Source of the DNA: Parabacteroides distasonis | Lineage (GTDB): Bacteria > Bacteroidota > Bacteroidia > Bacteroidales > Tannerellaceae | NCBI GenBank assembly: GCA_021531385.1 | Contig: JAFBIR010000008.1 | Coordinates: forward strand, 62,001-126,000 | DNA: 64,000 nucleotides | Direction of reading: 5' to 3' | Shown: one piece after another, positions 58,434-64,000 of the stretch | Layout of the letters: the number at the start of each line of letters is the position of its first letter | Numbering within the stretch: position 1 is the first letter of the stretch | Translations under genes and position numbers: made by a program | The notes under the pieces: generated by a model | The model's input: only the letters and a program-made list of their open reading frames with translations | Databases searched by the model: none | Told to the model about the DNA's origin: nothing

Positions 58434-59159
58434 ATGTGGCATAAAACACGTGGAATCGTTCTCCATACGATTCCTTACAACGATAAATACGCTATTATAT
58501 ATATGTACACGGAGGCTTTTGGACGGGCTTCCTATCTGGTCAGTCGTACACGTAGTAAACGGGGAGGGCTCTCAAAGGCGTTGTTTGCTCCGTTGACTGT
58601 TTGGGAGTTGGAGGTGGATCATCAGCCTAAGCGGGAGTTGCACCGAATCAAGGAGGCGCACGCTTGCTTTCCGTTGACTGATGTGGCCGGCGATCCGGTC
58701 AAGAGTATGTTGGCGCTTTTCTTATCCGAGGTGCTCTTTCGAGTGGTACGTGAGCAAGAGTCGGATCTTCGGTTGTTTCAGTATCTCTATGAGTCGATTC
58801 ATCTGTTGGAGTATGCGGATAAGGGTATCGCTAATTTCCATTTGGTTTTCTTGTTGGGGTTGTTGCAGCCATTAGGTATTTTCCCGAATGTGGAGGCCTA
58901 TCATCCGGGTGATTATTTCGATATGTTGAATGGTCTCTTCACGGATGCCCTGCCTCTTCATAGCCATTTCCTCAATGAATCGGATTCAGCGGTCTTTGTT
59001 CGACTGTTGCGCATCGGGTTTGACAACATGGCGCTCTTTGGCTTCTCTCGGCAGGATCGTCATGTCATTCTCCAGTATATATTAGCCTATTATCGGTTGC
59101 ATTTGCCTGACTTCCCTGAGATCAAATCGCTCTCTATTCTGCAAAGTCTTTTCGATTAG
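58434..59159 (+). CDS. recO: DNA repair protein RecO
   Basis: 241 residues from ATG 58434 (MWHKTRGIVLHTIPYNDKY). The earlier ATG at 58410 lies in the promoter and adds nothing family-like. RecO loads RecA with RecR at single-strand gaps. The N-terminal OB fold (TRGIVLHTIPYNDKYAIIYMYTEAFGRASYLVSR) is clear, and the helical C-terminal domain follows (LLGLLQPLGIFPNVE). The zinc-binding cysteines of some RecO proteins are absent, as often in Bacteroidetes. Confidence 0.9.
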   Translation: MWHKTRGIVLHTIPYNDKYAIIYMYTEAFGRASYLVSRTRSKRGGLSKALFAPLTVWELEVDHQPKRELHRIKEAHACFPLTDVAGDPVKSMLALFLSEVLFRVVREQESDLRLFQYLYESIHLLEYADKGIANFHLVFLLGLLQPLGIFPNVEAYHPGDYFDMLNGLFTDALPLHSHFLNESDSAVFVRLLRIGFDNMALFGFSRQDRHVILQYILAYYRLHLPDFPEIKSLSILQSLFD

Positions 59160-59249
59160 TACCAAATTGTGAACTTTTTCTGTCGAAATGCTGTTTAAAA
59201 TAAAAAAAAGAGGCATATTTGCTGCCGTAAAGAAGTAGAGGATTAACGA

Positions 59250-60089
59250 ATGACCGTACAAACAGCACATAGGCCCTACCATTTGGGATTGGCCCTTAGT
59301 GGCGGAGGAGCGAAAGGATTCGCTCACTTAGGGGTGTTTAAGGCGTTGGAAGAGTGCGGCCTGCGTCCAGATCTTATTTCCGGGACCAGTGCGGGAGCCT
59401 TGATGGGAGTACTTTATGCGGATGGTTATTCGGCTGAAGAAATCCGTGAGTTGTTTTCTGGTCGTGAGTTTTCTGAGTTCGCTCAGTTGCAGCTACCCAA
59501 GACGGGTTTGTTTGACAGTAAACGTTTTCGCTATTTCTTACGACGCCATTTGCATACAAAGAACATCGAGGATTTGTCAATCCCGATGGTGATTGTGGCT
59601 ACTGATTTGGATCACGGTGAGAGTCATGAGTTCCGTCAGGGACCGATTGTTGAAGCTGTGACGGCATCTTGTAGCATTCCGGTTATTTTCAGTCCGGTCG
59701 TGATCAATGGTGTGCATTATGTAGATGGTGGATTGTTTCAAAACTTCCCCGTTGCTAATATCCGTAAGGAGTGTGAACGGGTGATAGGAGTGAATGTCAG
59801 TCCGCTGATGCCTCAGAAGTATAAACAGACACTTTTTCATATCGCTGAGCGATCCTATCATTATATGTTTCGTGCAAATACGATGGAAGATAGAGAGATG
59901 TGCGACGTATTAATCGAGACCGCAGAGGTTGGGCTTTATAAGACGTTTGACTTGGAGAATGTGGATGTCATCGCTCGGATTGGCTATGAGGCAGCTATGA
60001 AAGCATTTGATAAGGTGTTGGAAGACAATAAGTATGAAACTTTGGTGAAGATGATCTCAACCAGCCGTCAAAAAGCCTTGCAAGCATAA
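59250..60089 (+). CDS. Patatin-like phospholipase (RssA/YchK type)
   Basis: 279 residues. The oxyanion loop is SGGGAKGFAHLG, the nucleophile Ser is in GTSAGAL, and the Asp of the catalytic dyad is in YVDGGLFQNFP. There is no signal peptide. Such proteins hydrolyse phospholipids or lysophospholipids in the cytoplasm or at the inner membrane. It precedes a GH13 gene by 44 nt in the same direction. Confidence 0.92.
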   Translation: MTVQTAHRPYHLGLALSGGGAKGFAHLGVFKALEECGLRPDLISGTSAGALMGVLYADGYSAEEIRELFSGREFSEFAQLQLPKTGLFDSKRFRYFLRRHLHTKNIEDLSIPMVIVATDLDHGESHEFRQGPIVEAVTASCSIPVIFSPVVINGVHYVDGGLFQNFPVANIRKECERVIGVNVSPLMPQKYKQTLFHIAERSYHYMFRANTMEDREMCDVLIETAEVGLYKTFDLENVDVIARIGYEAAMKAFDKVLEDNKYETLVKMISTSRQKALQA

Positions 60090-60133
60090 AGATCGTTGAG
60101 TAGAAATCAATTCTCCTGTAAACACATATAGTT

Positions 60134-61840
60134 ATGAACGCAATGGAACAAAAAAACAAAATGGTTATTTATCAGGTTTTCCCGCGTTGGTTTGGGAATA
60201 ACCGACCATCTCCAGTGAAAAACGGAAGTCTGGCGGAAAACGGTGTCGGCAAATTCTCGGCTTTTACTCCCTTGGCACTCTCGAAGATTAAGGAATTGGG
60301 TATCACGCATGTTTGGTACACGGGCGTGATTGAGCATGCGACGAAGACCGATTATTCGGCTTATGGCATTAGAAAAGATCATTCTGCGGTTGTCAAAGGA
60401 AACGCTGGGTCGCCTTATGCAATCAAAGATTATTACGATATAGATCCCGATTTGGCGGATAATATACATAACCGCATGGGGGAGTTTGAGGATTTGGTAC
60501 GTCGTACGCATGACGCAGGTTTGAAAGTGATTATTGATTTTGTGCCCAATCATGTGGCTCGACAATATTTCTCGGATGTGCGTGAGCCGTTCGTGGAGGA
60601 TTTGGGTCAGCATGATAACGTGTCGAAAGCGTTTGATGTCAATAATAATTTCTACTACCTGCCGGGACAGACCTTGGTCTTCCGTTTTGATCCTCAACGG
60701 GAGGAAGATTATGCGTATAGCGAGTTCCCTGCTAAGGTCACTGGCAACAACCACTTTGATGCTTATCCCAGTCAGAATGATTGGTATGAGACGGTGAAGC
60801 TCAATTATGGCGTGGATTATATGCATGGCGGAGTGTGCCATTTTGAGGAAATTCCAGATACTTGGCATAAAATGTTGGATATCTTGCGCTTTTGGGCCAA
60901 GAAGGGAATAGATGGTTTCCGTTGCGACATGGCCGAGATGGTGCCTGTGGAGTTCTGGGAATGGGTGATCCCACAAGTGAAGCAAGAGGCGGATGTGGTG
61001 TTTATCGCTGAGGTCTATAACCCTGCGGAGTATCGGAATTACATTTACAAAGGAAATTTTGACTATTTGTATGACAAGGTTGGATTGTATGATACGGTTC
61101 GTGCTGTGATGTGCGGACAACAACCTGCTTCTCAAATCAGTAATTGCTGGAAATCAGTGGGCGATATTCAGTCGCACATGCTCAATTTTCTGGAGAATCA
61201 CGATGAGCAACGCATCGCTTCGGAATTCTTTGCCAATGACGCGCGCTTGGGCATTCCGGGTATGATTGTCTCTGCGGCCATGAATACAAACCCTGTGATG
61301 ATTTATTGCGGTCAGGAGCTGGGTGAGCCCGGTATGGATGAGGAGGGCTTTAGCGGTCGGGATGGCCGGACAACTATCTTCGATTATTGGAGCATCCAGC
61401 GTTTGCGTAACTGGAATAATGGCGGCCGATTTGACGGTGCCCGTCTCGATCCCTCTGCACAACAGCTACGTAGGTCTTATCAGTTGCTGCTCAATGCCGT
61501 ACGTTCAGAACCAGTCATCACGCAGGGCCAATTCTATGATTTGATGTACGCCAATGCGCATAACCCTCGTTTTGACAGTAATAGGCAGTACGCCTTCTTG
61601 CGGAAATATCAGAATGAGGTGTTGTTGGTGGTTGCGAATTTCGACCGTGCAGAGCAACGTGTATGGGTGAACATTCCGGTGGATGCCTTCAAGACATTGG
61701 GCTTTGAGGATAACCGTCCGGCTACCGTGACTGATTTACTTTCCGGCTCTACAGCGATCAGCACCTTGACCGATGCTTATCCCTATTACGTGCAACTCCC
61801 AGCCTATTCCGGTAAATTGTTGAAATTTACTTTCCGCTAA
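60134..61840 (+). CDS. GH13 alpha-amylase family enzyme
   Basis: 568 residues without a signal peptide, so it probably acts on intracellular glucans or maltodextrins. The four conserved regions are present: I (DFVPNHVA), II (GFRCDMAEM, nucleophile near D265), III (FIAEVYNP, acid/base Glu) and IV (FLENHDEQR, transition-state Asp). The C-terminal beta domain (VANFDRAEQRVWVNIP) is typical. Specificity cannot be set. It is followed by a terminator and a 22-bp-period array. Confidence 0.93.
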   Translation: MNAMEQKNKMVIYQVFPRWFGNNRPSPVKNGSLAENGVGKFSAFTPLALSKIKELGITHVWYTGVIEHATKTDYSAYGIRKDHSAVVKGNAGSPYAIKDYYDIDPDLADNIHNRMGEFEDLVRRTHDAGLKVIIDFVPNHVARQYFSDVREPFVEDLGQHDNVSKAFDVNNNFYYLPGQTLVFRFDPQREEDYAYSEFPAKVTGNNHFDAYPSQNDWYETVKLNYGVDYMHGGVCHFEEIPDTWHKMLDILRFWAKKGIDGFRCDMAEMVPVEFWEWVIPQVKQEADVVFIAEVYNPAEYRNYIYKGNFDYLYDKVGLYDTVRAVMCGQQPASQISNCWKSVGDIQSHMLNFLENHDEQRIASEFFANDARLGIPGMIVSAAMNTNPVMIYCGQELGEPGMDEEGFSGRDGRTTIFDYWSIQRLRNWNNGGRFDGARLDPSAQQLRRSYQLLLNAVRSEPVITQGQFYDLMYANAHNPRFDSNRQYAFLRKYQNEVLLVVANFDRAEQRVWVNIPVDAFKTLGFEDNRPATVTDLLSGSTAISTLTDAYPYYVQLPAYSGKLLKFTFR

Positions 61841-61869
61841 ATCCGGAGGCGGCATTTGCGATAGCATTT

Positions 61870-61913
61870 CCCCTATACCTATTTATATATATATAGGATG
61901 TAGGGGATTTTTT
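61870..61913 (+). terminator. Terminator after the GH13 gene
   Basis: CCCCTA (61870-61875) pairs with TAGGGG (61901-61906), with an inner CCTAT/ATAGG helix, followed by ATTTTTTT. Confidence 0.75.
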
Positions 61914-61941
61914 ATGCCTTATGGCGCCCTTCCGAAAAGAT

Positions 61942-62029
61942 ATGGGGTTTAAGTGCGTGAACCATGGGGTATTTTCGATTTAGATATGGGGTATATGCGC
62001 TTATACTATGGGGTATTTTTTTTACCTTT
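61942..62029. repeat. 22-bp-period array, core ATGGGGT, four copies
   Basis: ATGGGGT starts at 61942, 61964, 61986 and 62008, exactly 22 bp apart, followed by A/T-rich spacers. In three of four copies the core extends to ATGGGGTAT. Units 1-2 and 3-4 resemble each other as 44-bp pairs. The last unit contains the -7 box of mtnA, so the array lies directly in the promoter region. Confidence 0.9.
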
Positions 62030-62030
62030 G
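62023..62030 (+). promoter_or_regulatory. Candidate -7 box for mtnA
   Basis: TACCTTTG at the end of the 22-bp-period array, 30 bp before the ATG at 62061. No clear -33 element; the upstream position is taken by the ATGGGGT repeats. Confidence 0.5.
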
Positions 62031-62060
62031 CGGCACTCATTGTGAGAAAAGAAGATACAG

Positions 62061-63086
62061 ATGATAGCAGGATTAGTGGATTTGCAAACCGTTCGCTTCA
62101 ACGAGGCAGGCGATGGAGTCGTGATACTTGACCAAACTCAGCTGCCTGGACGAGAGGTCTATATTACTCTTCGAACGGCAGAGGAAATTTGGGAGGCGAT
62201 CTATCGGCTCAAGGTCAGAGGAGCGCCAGCGATCGGTGTTGCCGCGGCTTATGGATTGTCCGTTTGTGCTGAGCAGATCACAACTTCAGATAAGGTAGAG
62301 TTTGCACAAAAGCTGCGAGAGGTAGCTCGTTATTTGTCTGGTTCCAGACCTACCGCTGTTAACCTTTCAGCCGCTTTGGAGCGCATGTTGCAGGTGCTCG
62401 ATAAGCATCCGGATTCGACCTGCCAGGCGTGGAAAAAATTGCTACGTCACGAGGCAGCAAAAATTCGGGAGGAAGATGCGGCGGCTTGTCGCCAGATCGG
62501 TGAGCATATGTTGGCTCGCTTGCGTCCGGGGATGGGTATCCTTACGCATTGCAATGCCGGACACCTTGCTGTTTCCGAATTGGGCACAGCGCTTGCCCCG
62601 ATCTATTTGGGACAGGAGCGAGGTTATGGTTTCCGGGTGTATGCAGATGAGACGCGTCCCTTGCTGCAAGGAGCTCGTTTAACGGCTTACGAATTGCGAA
62701 AAGCAGGTGTGGATGTCACGTTAATTTGTGATAATATGGCGGCAAGCCTGATGCGTAAAGGATGTATAGATGCTGTTATTGTGGGGTGCGATCGAGTCGC
62801 GGCCAATGGTGATGTGGCGAACAAGGTTGGCACATTAGGCGTGGCGATTCTGGCGCATCATTACGGGGTCCCTTTCTATGTGCTTGGCCCCACCTCGACG
62901 ATTGACATGAATTGTCCTACAGGCGACTCGATTGTCATCGAAGAGCGGGCAGCAGAGGAGGTTACAGAGATGTGGTATGCGCACCGAATGGCTCCCGAAG
63001 GCGTCTCGGTATATAACCCTGCATTTGACGTAACACCTCATGAGTTGATCACGGCTATCGTTACGGAGAAGGGGGTGTTTTTATGA
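62061..63086 (+). CDS. mtnA: S-methyl-5-thioribose-1-phosphate isomerase
   Basis: 341 residues, the methionine-salvage isomerase that turns methylthioribose-1-phosphate into the ribulose form. Seen are RGAPAIGVAAAYG, the catalytic Cys region LTHCNAGHLAV and the GCDRVAANGDVANKVGT segment with catalytic Asp. It differs from eIF2B subunits by these residues. No other methionine salvage gene is nearby. A 22-bp-period array and -7 box lie just upstream. Confidence 0.95.
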   Translation: MIAGLVDLQTVRFNEAGDGVVILDQTQLPGREVYITLRTAEEIWEAIYRLKVRGAPAIGVAAAYGLSVCAEQITTSDKVEFAQKLREVARYLSGSRPTAVNLSAALERMLQVLDKHPDSTCQAWKKLLRHEAAKIREEDAAACRQIGEHMLARLRPGMGILTHCNAGHLAVSELGTALAPIYLGQERGYGFRVYADETRPLLQGARLTAYELRKAGVDVTLICDNMAASLMRKGCIDAVIVGCDRVAANGDVANKVGTLGVAILAHHYGVPFYVLGPTSTIDMNCPTGDSIVIEERAAEEVTEMWYAHRMAPEGVSVYNPAFDVTPHELITAIVTEKGVFL

Positions 63087-63104
63087 AAAATAATCGGCGA
63101 AAGT

Positions 63105-63135
63105 TTTGCTAATCCCGAAACAATCAGTAATTTTG
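63105..63135 (+). promoter_or_regulatory. Promoter of rpsU
   Basis: TTTG (63105-63108), exactly 19 bp and TAATTTTG (63128-63135) match the Bacteroidetes consensus. The leader to the ATG at 63185 is about 45 nt. Confidence 0.8.
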
Positions 63136-63184
63136 CCGCTCAATTTGAGGATATAAATAATTAAACAATATAACAATTTAGATT

Positions 63185-63376
63185 ATGATCGTAGTTCCAT
63201 TAAAAGAAGGCGAGAACATTGAAAAGGCGCTTAAAAAGTTTAAAAGAAAGTTTGAAAAAACTGGTGTTGTCAAGGAGTTGAGAAACCGCCAGGCTTTTGA
63301 AAAACCGTCTGTTACAAAAAGAAAGCAAACCATGCGTGCGATCTACGTACAGCAATTGCAGCAAGGTGAAGAATAA
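63185..63376 (+). CDS. rpsU: Ribosomal protein S21
   Basis: 63 residues, very basic, with the S21 signature MIVVPLKEGENIEKALKKFKRKFEKTG and an R-Q-type tail. S21 binds the 30S platform near the anti-Shine-Dalgarno region. In Bacteroidales it is commonly followed by a tyrosine recombinase gene, as here. The own promoter is a full consensus. Confidence 0.97.
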   Translation: MIVVPLKEGENIEKALKKFKRKFEKTGVVKELRNRQAFEKPSVTKRKQTMRAIYVQQLQQGEE

Positions 63377-63378
63377 TT

Positions 63379-63402
63379 AAGCGCTGAACGCTTGTTTTTT
63401 TG
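63379..63402 (+). terminator. Weak terminator or attenuator after rpsU
   Basis: AAGCG-CTGAA-CGCTT followed by G and seven T. The stem is only 5 bp, so partial read-through into the recombinase gene is likely. Confidence 0.55.
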
Positions 63403-63450
63403 AATTCTTATTTCTATTTTCGTTGCACGAAATCTTGATGCGACGAGAAG

Positions 63451-64000
63451 ATGCTGATCGAAGACTTTATTCGTTATCTGCAGTACGAGCGAGGTTATTC
63501 TCCCTGTACGTTGGAGGCATACTCGAAAGATTTGTCTCAGTTTGCGGAATATGTGAAGGCTTATCGAGAAGGTAGATTCGATCCGGCGGAGATTGATGCG
63601 GATATAGTGCGTAATTGGATCGTCTTTTTGATGGACGAGAAGCATTCACCCCGCACGGTTGGCCGGAAATTAAGTTCTTTGAAATCTTTTTTCAAGTTTC
63701 TCCGTAAGTTGGGGAAGATCCAGGTGGATCCGACCCGGCTTATCCAAGCCCCCAAGTGCGCAAAACCTTTGCCTTGCTTTGTTAGGGATAAGGATATGCA
63801 ATTACTATTGGATGGCGACGATTTTGGGGAAGACTTTGAAGGCATAAGGGATCGGTTGATCTTGGAATTGCTTTACGACACGGGCATGCGTCGTTCGGAA
63901 TTGGTCGGTATCCGGGAAACGGATATTGATTATGAGGCGATGGTGATCAAGGTGACGGGAAAGCGTAACAAGCAGCGATTGATTCCCTTTGCGGAAAGTT
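63451..64000 (+). CDS. Tyrosine recombinase, XerC/XerD type (cut by window end)
   Basis: The first 183 codons of an integrase-type recombinase. The ATG at 63451 gives MLIEDFIRYLQYERGYSPCT, a normal Xer start. Residues 1-95 are the helical core-binding domain (ERGYSPCTLEAYSKDLSQFAEY, SPRTVGRKLSSLKSFFKFL). The catalytic domain begins about residue 110, and the first catalytic Arg is seen in YDTGMRRSELVGI. The second half, with His-x-x-Arg and the Tyr, is outside. By position after rpsU it is probably the chromosomal XerC/D-type enzyme for dimer resolution rather than a phage integrase. Confidence 0.93.
   Translation, partial: MLIEDFIRYLQYERGYSPCTLEAYSKDLSQFAEYVKAYREGRFDPAEIDADIVRNWIVFLMDEKHSPRTVGRKLSSLKSFFKFLRKLGKIQVDPTRLIQAPKCAKPLPCFVRDKDMQLLLDGDDFGEDFEGIRDRLILELLYDTGMRRSELVGIRETDIDYEAMVIKVTGKRNKQRLIPFAES

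Noticed and set aside
60107-61135. 342-codon minus-strand frame opposite the GH13 gene
   Set aside because: Fully antisense to a gene with all GH13 motifs; the translated sequence resembles no family.
63451-64000. The tyrosine recombinase as a phage or transposon integrase
   Set aside because: It follows rpsU, a common chromosomal order in Bacteroidales, and no attachment-site repeats or phage genes are nearby; the part outside the window could change this.

Overview
The window looks like chromosomal DNA of a Bacteroidales bacterium, most likely Parabacteroides or a close Tannerellaceae relative. This is inferred from Bacteroidetes-type promoters (TTTG, about 19 bp, TAnnTTTG), a propeller/Y_Y_Y sensor kinase, a DUF2723 glycosyltransferase, a surface protein with a DUF6383-like tail, and signal peptides that nearly always place Gln after the cleavage site. 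No database was searched.

0-9 kb: the 3' end of sufS, a 1.4 kb repeat-rich gap, a 999-residue exported protein with a sorting-domain-like tail, a structured 3' region and terminator, a 43-bp tandem array, then a 5'-nucleotidase and a GH29 fucosidase on the minus strand. 9-17 kb: pdxB, then a four-gene signalling cassette: receiver-PP2C phosphatase, membrane coiled-coil/WD40-like protein, propeller sensor 'kinase' without its phospho-acceptor His, and a soluble His kinase that has it. 17-30 kb: a DUF2723-deacetylase-queG run, a CE1-type esterase, an M16 peptidase, a 5'-truncated AAA/DUF4143 ATPase, dacB, an AI-2E-type permease and tRNA-Lys. 30-35 kb: pckA, a TlpA-like lipoprotein and a ComM-type ATPase.

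35-43 kb: an XRE/ImmA-like protein with HKLGH instead of HExxH, then a type I-C CRISPR-Cas locus. cas3-cas5-cas8c-cas7-cas4 read as intact. cas1 is gone except for what looks like its first six codons, cas2 carries an in-frame TGA at codon 78, and the array has only four diverging repeats. This is an interference module that has apparently lost spacer acquisition.

43-64 kb: envelope glycan genes (two glycosyltransferases, a YfhO-like protein, a further convergent glycosyltransferase), then a minus-strand run gyrB, two paralogous class I amidotransferase-dipeptidase fusions, an M28 glutaminyl-cyclase-like lipoprotein, sufE, ahcY, plus rpsT and tRNA-Glu. Plus-strand genes recO, a patatin, a GH13 amylase, mtnA, rpsU and a tyrosine recombinase (cut by the window end) follow.

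The least explained signal is between genes. Five intergenic regions carry arrays of short core motifs spaced exactly or nearly 22-24 bp apart, each with its own core, lying just downstream of a plus-strand gene or of the CRISPR array. A sixth gap has a 43-bp array. I do not recognise these as a named element.
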